DNA of 5,073 nt from an uncultured Clostridia bacterium. Lineage in GTDB: Bacteria; Bacillota; Clostridia; Christensenellales; Borkfalkiaceae. The stretch covers positions 1 to 5,073 of the forward strand of contig CAMAHZ010000100.1 of NCBI GenBank assembly GCA_945834965.1, in the 5' to 3' direction. A model generated the notes under the pieces. That model saw only the letters and a list, made by a program, of their open reading frames with translations, made no database searches and was not told the DNA's origin. Position numbers and translations under genes: made by a program. Positions 1 through 5,073 of the stretch are shown here, piece by piece. Within the stretch, counting starts at the first letter, position 1, and the number at the start of each line of letters is the position of its first letter.

Positions 1-35
1 GAGGCGAAAAAAAACTATATTTTCGTACCGGGATG

Positions 36-44
36 TGGTATACT
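36..44 (+). promoter_or_regulatory. Putative extended -10 promoter of the asp23-nusB-folD-ispA-dxs-tlyA cluster
   Basis: The sequence TGGTATACT contains a -10 hexamer TATACT (39-44, five of six matches to TATAAT) preceded by TG one base upstream, the extended -10 arrangement. No good -35 box lies at 16-18 bp spacing: TATATT at 16-21 is weak. Extended -10 promoters tolerate this. Transcription would start near 50-52, giving a leader of about 47 nt before the ATG at 98. This suggests the Asp23-family gene can be transcribed independently of whatever lies upstream. It is a pattern match only and has not been tested. Confidence 0.5.
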
Positions 45-86
45 TATTGAAAAGGTTATAGATTCAGGCAAAAGCTTTGTCTGGTC

Positions 87-92
87 AAGGAG
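87..92 (+). promoter_or_regulatory. Ribosome binding site that sets the asp23 start at 98
   Basis: AAGGAG lies 5 nt before the ATG at 98. It is the reason to prefer this start over an in-frame TTG at 77, which lies upstream of the site, and over the ATG at 107, which would be 14 nt from it. Confidence 0.8.
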
Positions 93-97
93 TTTTT

Positions 98-433
98 ATG
101 GCACATATGAAACATGACCCCACGTCATCTCAAAAGGGTAAAGTTTCTTACAATTCGGGAATCGTAACGGGCATAGTTGCCCTTGCAATCTCTGAAGTGG
201 AAGGTGTAAGTCTGCTTTCGACGAAGAATAAAGGTATCAAACTTAATTTTGATAAACAGGGAATTATTGCCGATATCGGCGTAAAGGTTGATTACGGCTA
301 TAACGTTCCTTCGTTGGCTTTCAAAATTCAGCAGTCAATTAAACACAACGTCGAATCAATGACTAATTACAAAGTGGCAAAGGTTGACGTTCACGTTCAG
401 GACGTGGACTTCCCTGAAAATTCAGTAATATAA
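98..433 (+). CDS. Asp23/Gls24 family protein (YqhY-like, DUF322)
   Basis: A 111-residue protein with the whole Asp23/Gls24 (DUF322) fold at about residues 14-103. It opens with GKVSYNSGIVTGIVALAISE, then EVEGV (33-37), a variable loop, the family block VDYGYNVP (64-71), a helix ending in VESMTN (85-90) and the closing strand VAKVDVHVQDV (93-103). No signal peptide or membrane segment is visible, so it should be cytoplasmic. Family members include the staphylococcal alkaline shock protein Asp23 and Bacillus YqhY; YqhY lies between accBC and nusB and has been linked genetically to acetyl-CoA carboxylase. Position directly before nusB makes this the YqhY-type member. The start is ATG with AAGGAG 5 nt upstream. 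Biochemical function is not established, so no gene symbol is given. Family call is secure; the accBC link is only by analogy, as the upstream genes are outside the window. Confidence 0.9.
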   Translation: MAHMKHDPTSSQKGKVSYNSGIVTGIVALAISEVEGVSLLSTKNKGIKLNFDKQGIIADIGVKVDYGYNVPSLAFKIQQSIKHNVESMTNYKVAKVDVHVQDVDFPENSVI

Positions 434-437
434 GAAC

Positions 438-480
438 AATATTCCCTTAAGGCAGTCACTTTGCGCAGTAAGGGAATATT
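438..480 (+). terminator. Perfect 12-bp inverted repeat between asp23 and nusB; possible attenuator or partial terminator
   Basis: AATATTCCCTTA (438-449) is an exact inverted repeat of TAAGGGAATATT (469-480), separated by a 19-nt loop that could pair further (GCA 452-454 with TGC 462-464). The right arm runs into TATTTTGTT, a T-rich but interrupted tail, so this is weaker than a textbook intrinsic terminator. It lies 4 nt after the asp23 stop and 15 nt before the nusB ATG. It fits a site that lets asp23 be expressed more than the genes behind it, with partial read-through. It could instead be an mRNA-stabilising 3' end or a structure limiting nusB translation, because the only purine-rich SD-like sequence upstream of nusB (AAGGGA) is in the right arm. 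The repeat is certain; the role is inferred. Confidence 0.6.
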
Positions 481-495
481 TATTTTGTTAAAATT

Positions 496-900
496 ATGAG
501 AACTACAGCAAGAGAAACGTTATTTAAGTTAATCTATTCTACGCAATTTTCCGAATCGGTCGTTGACGAGAATTTAAAGTCTGCACTTTTCAATTCGGAT
601 TCATTAAACGACGACGACCGTAAATACTGTGAAAGGGTGCTTGGGCTTATCAATCAAAACCTTGGCGAGTTGTTGCTCGTTTTGGATAAGAATTCTATTT
701 CTTTCCCCGAACACCGTATTTTCCCTTCCGACAAGGCAATTTTATTAATCGCCCTTGCGGAGATTTTGTATTGCGACGATATTCCCGACAAAGTGTCAAT
801 GAACGAAGCGGCAAACCTTGCGTCTAAATACTCTTCGGAAAAGAGCGCGTCGTTTATAACGGGTATACTTTCAACAGTTTCAGGGGGCAAAAATGTTTAA
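496..900 (+). CDS. nusB: Transcription antitermination factor NusB
   Basis: NusB is a small all-helical RNA-binding protein that, with NusE (S10), binds boxA RNA and joins the antitermination complex needed for efficient rRNA transcription. The 134-residue length is normal. Family features in order are the N-terminal ARETLFKLIY helix (5-14), DDDRKYCERVLGLI (39-52), and the conserved C-terminal block: ILLIALAEILYCDDIP (82-97), then KVSMNEAANLASKYSSEKSASFITGIL (99-125). The usual F-V-N-G-V-L reads FITGIL here, and the N-terminal basic patch is thin (R2, R6). The ATG at 496 puts MRTTARE exactly where the family begins, yet no Shine-Dalgarno sequence lies within 15 nt; the leader is AT-rich and follows the inverted repeat at 438-480. 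The last 8 nt overlap folD, which points to translational coupling. Identification is secure. Confidence 0.95.
   Translation: MRTTARETLFKLIYSTQFSESVVDENLKSALFNSDSLNDDDRKYCERVLGLINQNLGELLLVLDKNSISFPEHRIFPSDKAILLIALAEILYCDDIPDKVSMNEAANLASKYSSEKSASFITGILSTVSGGKNV
882..887 (+). promoter_or_regulatory. Ribosome binding site for folD inside nusB
   Basis: AGGGGG lies 5 nt before the folD ATG (893) and within the final codons of nusB. Together with the 8-nt gene overlap this supports coupled translation and fixes the folD start. Confidence 0.65.
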
Positions 901-1738
901 GATTATCGACGGTAAAGCACATTCAGCGGCAATCAGAGCGGAAATCAAGCAAAGAGTTGCAACGTTTAAAGCCGATAGAGGTATAGACGTCGGTCTTGCC
1001 GTTGTGCTTGTAGGCAATAATCCTGCGTCTCAAATCTACGTTAGAAATAAAATTAAAGCTTGCGAAGAGACGGGAATTAAGTCTTTTGCGTACTATCTTC
1101 CCGAAGAAGCTACGCAAAATCAGGTTGAAGAGCTTATTGAAGAACTTGTTGAAAATAAGGCTATTCACGGAATTTTAGTTCAATTGCCCCTGCCTGCACA
1201 TCTTGACGCGCAGAAAATTTTAAAGCTTATTCCCAAGGCAAAGGACGTAGACGGGTTCTGTGAAGAGAATATGGGCAGCCTTTGTATGAAGGAAGATTGC
1301 CTTGTCGCCTGCACGCCCAACGGCGTTATGAAAATGCTTGAAAGAGAAGGCGTTGAAACAAAAGGTAAAAACGCAGTAGTAATCGGTCGTTCAAACATAG
1401 TCGGCAAACCTATGGCTATGCTTTTATTAAACGCAGACGCGACCGTTACGATTTGCCATAGCAGAACGCAAAACCTTAAAGAAATTTGCTCAAATGCAGA
1501 TATTTTGGTTGCGGCAATCGGCAAGGCAAAATTCGTGACGGCAGATATGGTCAAGCAGGGTGCGGTGGTAATTGACGTCGGTATGGATAGGGACGAGAAT
1601 GGCAAGCTCTGCGGCGACGTTGATTTTGAGAACGTCAAGGACAAGTGTTCGTATATAACGCCCGTACCCGGCGGCGTTGGACCTATGACGATAACGATGT
1701 TAATGTTTAATACGATAACTGCGGCGGAAAGGAGCTAA
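893..1738 (+). CDS. folD: Bifunctional methylenetetrahydrofolate dehydrogenase / methenyltetrahydrofolate cyclohydrolase
   Basis: Cytoplasmic enzyme that interconverts 5,10-methylene-THF, 5,10-methenyl-THF and 10-formyl-THF, supplying one-carbon units for purines and formyl-Met-tRNA. At 281 residues it is full length. The catalytic domain shows YVRNKIKAC (49-57) with the catalytic lysine K53, GILVQLPLP (93-101) with Q97, and KDVDGF (117-122) with D120. The Rossmann dinucleotide-binding part has the folate-block variant ACTPNG (139-144), VIGRSNIVGKP (163-173), ICHSRT (187-192), and ADILVAAIG (202-210). The signature PGGVGPMT (259-266) is near the C-terminus. A139 replaces the usual proline of PCTP. 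R166 and S167 suit NADP binding by family analogy, but cofactor choice is not provable here. The gene overlaps nusB by 8 nt and ends 8 nt before ispA, where xseA and xseB would be expected in related bacteria. Confidence 0.97.
   Translation: MFKIIDGKAHSAAIRAEIKQRVATFKADRGIDVGLAVVLVGNNPASQIYVRNKIKACEETGIKSFAYYLPEEATQNQVEELIEELVENKAIHGILVQLPLPAHLDAQKILKLIPKAKDVDGFCEENMGSLCMKEDCLVACTPNGVMKMLEREGVETKGKNAVVIGRSNIVGKPMAMLLLNADATVTICHSRTQNLKEICSNADILVAAIGKAKFVTADMVKQGAVVIDVGMDRDENGKLCGDVDFENVKDKCSYITPVPGGVGPMTITMLMFNTITAAERS
1728..1734 (+). promoter_or_regulatory. Ribosome binding site for ispA at the end of folD
   Basis: AAAGGAG overlaps the last codons of folD and ends 12 nt before the ispA ATG at 1747. 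The spacing is longer than optimal, but this is the only good site near the start and it ties ispA translation to folD. Confidence 0.6.
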
Positions 1739-1746
1739 AGTTAAAT

Positions 1747-2625
1747 ATGGCAGACTTTAACGTGCGGTACGAAGAGTACCGCAGTTATTTTGAAAACGAA
1801 TTAAACAGTTTTTGCAACGATATAAAAACTAATCCCGAAATTCTTGGCGAAAGTATGAAGTACAGTTTACTTCTCGGCGGGAAAAGGGTTAGACCCGTGC
1901 TTATGTACGCCGTGGGCGACGCGGTAGGCGTGGATAGGGAAACGCTTACGCCCTATGCAATAGCCCTTGAAATGATTCATACCTATTCGCTTATTCATGA
2001 CGATTTGCCTGAGATGGACAACGACGATTTCAGAAGGGGCAAGCCTTCTAACCATAAAAAGTTTGGTCAGGCAAACGCCGTGCTTGCAGGCGACGGGCTT
2101 TTAAATACGGCTTTTTCAGTATTGTTCGGCGAGTGTTATAAGGGTAGAGATTACGTTTCTGCGGCTAAACTTATCTGTGATTGTGCCGGTATTTACGGCA
2201 TGATAGCAGGTCAGTCGGCAGATATTTTGCACGAACACGACGCAAATCCCACCGTTGAAACGCTTGATTATATCTACGACAACAAGACGGCTAAGCTTAT
2301 AACTGCGGCGATATGCGTTCCGTCCGTTTTGGTCGGTGGAAAGCAGTATTCAAGGTTTAAAAAGCTTGGAGAGAAAATAGGTTATCTTTTCCAACTAACC
2401 GACGATATCTTAGATGCAGAAGGAAGTTTTATAAGCCTTGGTAAGTCGGTGGGTAAGGACGAAAAGGAAGACAAGCTTACCGCAGTAAAACTTTATGGCT
2501 TACAGGAGTGCAAGCTGTTTGCCGATATGTGCGAAAGCGAGTGCAATATGCTAATCGACGGTATTGACGGCGAAGTGCAATTTTTACACGAATTCGTTAC
2601 TTTTGTAAAAAATAGGCATAATTAA
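1747..2625 (+). CDS. ispA: Short-chain polyprenyl diphosphate synthase, probably farnesyl diphosphate synthase
   Basis: Condenses isopentenyl diphosphate with allylic diphosphates; the product feeds undecaprenyl phosphate and other isoprenoids. At 292 residues it is close to E. coli IspA. Motifs in order are GGKRVRP (44-50), the first Asp-rich motif DDLPEMD (85-91) followed by NDDFRRGKP (92-100), GQSADI (155-160), DNKTAKLI (178-185), and the second Asp-rich motif QLTDDILD (216-223, D219, D220 and D223). The first motif has the two-residue insertion of bacterial enzymes, and tyrosine Y80 lies five residues before it. In the established chain-length scheme that pair favours C15 (farnesyl) rather than C20 product. 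The ATG at 1747 follows AAAGGAG at 1728-1734. The start region contains a perfect hairpin (1763-1783). The gene runs directly into dxs, its isoprenoid partner. Family is certain; FPP rather than GGPP is likely, not proven. Confidence 0.93.
   Translation: MADFNVRYEEYRSYFENELNSFCNDIKTNPEILGESMKYSLLLGGKRVRPVLMYAVGDAVGVDRETLTPYAIALEMIHTYSLIHDDLPEMDNDDFRRGKPSNHKKFGQANAVLAGDGLLNTAFSVLFGECYKGRDYVSAAKLICDCAGIYGMIAGQSADILHEHDANPTVETLDYIYDNKTAKLITAAICVPSVLVGGKQYSRFKKLGEKIGYLFQLTDDILDAEGSFISLGKSVGKDEKEDKLTAVKLYGLQECKLFADMCESECNMLIDGIDGEVQFLHEFVTFVKNRHN
1763..1783 (+). repeat. Perfect 8-bp hairpin just inside the ispA coding sequence
   Basis: TGCGGTAC (1763-1770) and GTACCGCA (1776-1783) are exact inverted copies around a 5-nt loop, GAAGA. 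The stem begins 16 nt after the first base of the ispA start codon and is followed by GTTATTTT. It encodes part of VRYEEYRS, itself a near-palindromic peptide. It may affect ribosome loading or act as a weak attenuation point between folD and the isoprenoid genes. It may also be a by-product of the peptide RYEEYR. Confidence 0.55.
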
Positions 2626-2633
2626 TAGTGCTA

Positions 2634-4373
2634 ATGACTAATATTTTAAACGGTAAAGATATTAAAAAGATGTCCTTAACCGAACTTAACGCTCTATGTG
2701 AAAGTTTGCGTTCGGAAATCATTAATACCGTTATGAATAACGGGGGACATTTATCATCGAATTTAGGTGCAATCGAGTTAACGGTTGCGCTTTACTATGT
2801 CTTTGATTTTCCTACAGATAAACTCATTTTCGACGTTGGTCACCAGTGCTATGCCCACAAGCTCTTATCCGACCGCCCTGCCGAGTTTTCAACCATACGC
2901 AAAAAAGGCGGACTTTCGGGATTTCCTAAGCGTGATGAGAGCGAGTACGACGCCTACGACACGGGGCACGCAGGCACTTCTATTTCAGCTGCGCTCGGTA
3001 TTGCAAAGGCAAGGGACATAAAAGGCGAAAACTTCAACGTTATTTCGATTATAGGCGACGGCTCGTTCAACAACGGGCTCGTCTACGAAGCTTTTAACAG
3101 CCTTCGCCCGTTAAACACGAATATTTTAGTTATTTTAAACGATAACGGAATGTCTATCTCGCCTACCGTGGGCAGTATGCACGAATATTTAGAGCATTTA
3201 AGCAAGGACGATAAGCACAGGCAAAAGGTAGAAAAACACGCAAATATTTTTGAAAGATTTGGCTTTTTATACGACGGCGTGTACGACGGCAACAACCTTG
3301 AAGTGCTGATTGAAAAGCTGACGGAAATTAAAGAAAAGCTTAAAAATAATTCTATAATTCTACACGTCTTGACTAAAAAAGGTAAGGGGTACGCCTTCTG
3401 TGAAGAGAACCCCGAAAAAACTCACGGTGTTTCAGGCGGTAGCGCCAGCCCTTGCGCAACCTATTCTAAGGTTTTGGGCAACACCTTGTGCAATCTTGCA
3501 AAAGAAGATAAAAGAATCGTAGCGGTTACTGCGGCAATGACGCCGAGTTTAGGGCTTTCGGAGTTCTTTAAAAATTATCCGGAAAGGTCAATCGACGTCG
3601 GCATATGTGAAGAGCATGCAACCATTTTATGTGCGGCGTTGGCCACGCAGGGCTTAAAACCCTATTACGCCGTATATTCGACCTTTTTGCAAAGGTCTTT
3701 CGACGAAATAATAATCGATATATGCAGTCAGCATTTACCCGTAACCATTTGTCTTGACCGTGCAGGCATTTCAGGTGAAGACGGCGAAACACATCAGGGA
3801 GTGTTTGATTTGTCTTTTTTAAGATTAATTCCCGGGCTTACCATTGCCGTTCCTAAGGACGTTTTGGAGTTTGAAAATATGCTTAAAGCGAGCGTAAATT
3901 TTAACGCACCGCTCGTAATAAGATATCCCAAAGAGAGTCTTTCGGTTTTCGGTGACAATACTTGTGATAATTTCAAATTCGGCAAGTGGGAAATTATAAA
4001 AGGCGGTGACGGAGAAGTTGCTATATTAGCTTGCGGTGAAAGGGCTATACGGCTTAGTTTAAAAGTAAGCTCTAAGCTTGAAAACTTCGGCGTTAATGTT
4101 AAGATTATCAACGCCCGTTCGGTTAAACCTTTTGACGAAGAAATGCTTAGCGCTTTGAGTGAAAAGCTTATCATAACCGTTGAAGACAACCAACTTATAG
4201 GTGGGTTCGGCGATGGAATTTGCCGTTATTATTCCGAGCAAAAGGATAAAATAGTTAAGAGTTTTGCTTATCGTGACGAATTTATTGAGCACGGCACGGT
4301 AGAAGAATTGATGGGCGAATACGGCGTAAACGCAGATGAAATTGCAGATTATATCATAAAAAAATGCGGATAG
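2634..4373 (+). CDS. dxs: 1-deoxy-D-xylulose-5-phosphate synthase, compact form
   Basis: Thiamine-diphosphate enzyme that joins pyruvate and glyceraldehyde 3-phosphate, the first step of the MEP isoprenoid pathway. From the ATG at 2634 it is 579 residues, against about 620 for E. coli. Present are GGHLSSNLG (37-45, H39), DVGHQ (67-71), the ThDP/Mg site GDG (141-143) to NDN (169-171), H264, GICEEH (323-328) with catalytic-type E326, YSTFLQR (348-354), DRAGISGEDGETHQG (375-389) with R376 and H387, and IRYP (429-432, R430). Thus the catalytic set is kept. The segment after NDNGMSIS is about 27 residues shorter than in E. coli, and the linker after H264 is also short. A GTG at 2628, giving 581 residues, is an equally possible start: TAGG at 2613-2616 is 11 nt from GTG and 17 nt from ATG, and neither has a strong SD. 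The ATG product begins closer to the family N-terminus. Confidence 0.92.
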   Translation: MTNILNGKDIKKMSLTELNALCESLRSEIINTVMNNGGHLSSNLGAIELTVALYYVFDFPTDKLIFDVGHQCYAHKLLSDRPAEFSTIRKKGGLSGFPKRDESEYDAYDTGHAGTSISAALGIAKARDIKGENFNVISIIGDGSFNNGLVYEAFNSLRPLNTNILVILNDNGMSISPTVGSMHEYLEHLSKDDKHRQKVEKHANIFERFGFLYDGVYDGNNLEVLIEKLTEIKEKLKNNSIILHVLTKKGKGYAFCEENPEKTHGVSGGSASPCATYSKVLGNTLCNLAKEDKRIVAVTAAMTPSLGLSEFFKNYPERSIDVGICEEHATILCAALATQGLKPYYAVYSTFLQRSFDEIIIDICSQHLPVTICLDRAGISGEDGETHQGVFDLSFLRLIPGLTIAVPKDVLEFENMLKASVNFNAPLVIRYPKESLSVFGDNTCDNFKFGKWEIIKGGDGEVAILACGERAIRLSLKVSSKLENFGVNVKIINARSVKPFDEEMLSALSEKLIITVEDNQLIGGFGDGICRYYSEQKDKIVKSFAYRDEFIEHGTVEELMGEYGVNADEIADYIIKKCG

Positions 4374-5073
4374 ACAAATTTTTAGCTGAAAAGTACGGCA
4401 CTCGGACTAAAGCAGCGGAAGCAATAAAATCTAATCTCGTTAAGGTGAACGGCAAATTCGTCAATCCTTCTTTTGATTATAACGGCGAGCCTATAGAGTT
4501 TATTGAAAGGGAAGAGAGTTTCGTTTCAAACGGCGGTTATAAATTAAGCAAGGCTTTAAAAGATTTTAACTTTTCGGTAGAAGGCAAAACCTACGTAGAC
4601 GTCGGTGCGAGTAACGGCGGCTTTACCGATTGTCTTTTTCAAAACGGCGCAAAAAAAGTCTACTGCGTAGACGTCGGAGAGAGTCAACTCGATAGAAGCC
4701 TGCTTGATAAAAACGTAGTAGTAATAGATAATTTTAACGCTAGAAATCTGACTAATGAAATGTTTGATAACGATTTAGACGGTGCGGTTATCGACGTAAG
4801 TTTTATATCTCTGACTTATATCCTGCCCGGCGTTGCAAACGTATTAAAGGATAACGATTACGTTATTGCGCTTATTAAGCCGCAATTTGAGTGCGAGAGT
4901 AAAAACGTAGGGAAAAACGGAATAGTAAAGGAAGTTGGTCAAAGAAAAAAGATTGTTCAAAAGATTTGCTCGTTTGCGGTTGATTTAGGCTTGATTCCTG
5001 AGAAAATCACTAAAGCCCCCGTTAAAGCAGGCAAGAACGTAGAATACTTAATTTTATTGAAAAAAAATATCAT
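4364..5073 (+). CDS. tlyA: TlyA-type rRNA 2'-O-methyltransferase (S4 domain plus FtsJ-like domain), 3' end outside window
   Basis: Homologue of TlyA/YqxC, which methylates 2'-OH groups of rRNA using S-adenosylmethionine. The 236 codons visible show an N-terminal S4 RNA-binding domain (1-60: MRIDKFLAEKYGTRTKAAEAI, then LVKVNGKFV). A Rossmann methyltransferase domain follows: VDVGASNGGFTDCL (78-91), VYCVDVGESQLD (99-110), VIDVSFISL (142-150), LIKPQFE (170-176) and GKNVEYLILLKK (223-234). The K-D-K-E set of the family is present as K60, D144, K172 and E227. The usual SRGG before K60 reads SNGG (N56). The family C-terminus is nearly reached, so only a few codons are probably missing. The ATG at 4364 is the only start available, because an in-frame TGA lies at 4337-4339. 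It overlaps dxs by 10 nt and has no visible SD, so translation probably depends on coupling. Older 'hemolysin' labels for this family are historical. Confidence 0.93.
   Translation, partial: MRIDKFLAEKYGTRTKAAEAIKSNLVKVNGKFVNPSFDYNGEPIEFIEREESFVSNGGYKLSKALKDFNFSVEGKTYVDVGASNGGFTDCLFQNGAKKVYCVDVGESQLDRSLLDKNVVVIDNFNARNLTNEMFDNDLDGAVIDVSFISLTYILPGVANVLKDNDYVIALIKPQFECESKNVGKNGIVKEVGQRKKIVQKICSFAVDLGLIPEKITKAPVKAGKNVEYLILLKKNI

Noticed and set aside
77..97. Upstream TTG start adding seven residues to the Asp23-family protein
   Set aside because: The TTG lies upstream of the clear AAGGAG at 87-92, which serves the ATG at 98, and the added residues match nothing in the family.
486..494. Extended -10-like TGTTAAAAT just before nusB
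   Set aside because: No -35 at a suitable distance, and transcription would start at about 501, inside the coding sequence and past the ATG. More likely chance in AT-rich DNA.
654..1168. Two short minus-strand open frames across nusB and the 5' part of folD
   Set aside because: Both are antisense to conserved genes and show no motif.
1180..1644. 154-codon open frame on the minus strand inside folD
   Set aside because: It lies wholly antisense to a well-supported folD, its translation is low-complexity and Ser/Phe-rich, and it has no recognisable motif.
2452..2481. GGTAAG / CTTACC inverted repeat in ispA
   Set aside because: Six base pairs with an 18-nt loop inside conserved coding sequence; expected by chance.
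2785..3021. 78-codon plus-strand open frame in a second frame of dxs
   Set aside because: Overlaps the conserved N-terminal domain of Dxs; the out-of-frame product has no family features.
3794..4189. 131-codon open frame on the minus strand inside dxs
   Set aside because: Antisense shadow of a confirmed coding region; no domain, and composition typical of reverse-frame translation.
4594..4677. 12-nt direct repeat CGTAGACGTCGG (4594-4605 and 4666-4677) in tlyA
   Set aside because: Both copies encode V-D-V-G in two conserved methyltransferase motifs with the same codons; coincidence of protein motif and codon choice explains it.
4364..5073. Reading tlyA as a hemolysin or toxin gene
   Set aside because: The S4 plus FtsJ-like architecture and the K-D-K-E residues mark an rRNA methyltransferase; the hemolysin name is historical.

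Overview
This window is a compact, single-strand (+) housekeeping gene cluster from a bacterium that looks like a Bacillota (Firmicutes), most likely an uncultured Clostridia-type lineage. That placement is an inference from three things: an Asp23/YqhY-family gene next to nusB, the gene order, and moderate-to-low GC coding sequence rich in CTT, TTA and AAA codons. The order asp23(yqhY)-nusB-folD-ispA-dxs-tlyA is that of the Bacillus subtilis accBC-yqhY-nusB-folD-xseA-xseB-ispA-dxs-yqxC-ahrC-recN region. The exception is that the two exonuclease VII genes (xseA, xseB), normally between folD and ispA, are missing.

Layout. Bases 1-97 are a leader with a good extended -10 promoter (36-44) and a strong ribosome binding site (87-92). 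The Asp23-family gene is at 98-433. The 62-base gap after it holds a perfect 12-bp inverted repeat (438-449 with 469-480), a possible attenuator or partial terminator. From nusB (496) to the right edge the genes are almost continuous. NusB and folD overlap by 8 nt, folD and ispA are 8 nt apart, ispA and dxs are 2-8 nt apart depending on the dxs start, and dxs and tlyA overlap by 10 nt. TlyA is open at the right edge. There is no RNA gene, mobile element, CRISPR array or long non-coding stretch.

Function. The cluster joins transcription antitermination (NusB), one-carbon folate metabolism (FolD), the entry step of the MEP isoprenoid pathway (Dxs), a short-chain prenyl diphosphate synthase likely to make farnesyl diphosphate (IspA), and ribosomal RNA 2'-O-methylation (TlyA). 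The Asp23 protein has no firmly assigned biochemical role. NusB and TlyA both concern rRNA; IspA and Dxs form an isoprenoid pair.

I did not find an unmistakably novel system. The points most worth a second look are the missing xseA/xseB, an unusually short Dxs lacking about 27 residues of the segment near its active site, the hairpin before nusB, and a perfect 8-bp hairpin just inside the ispA coding sequence.
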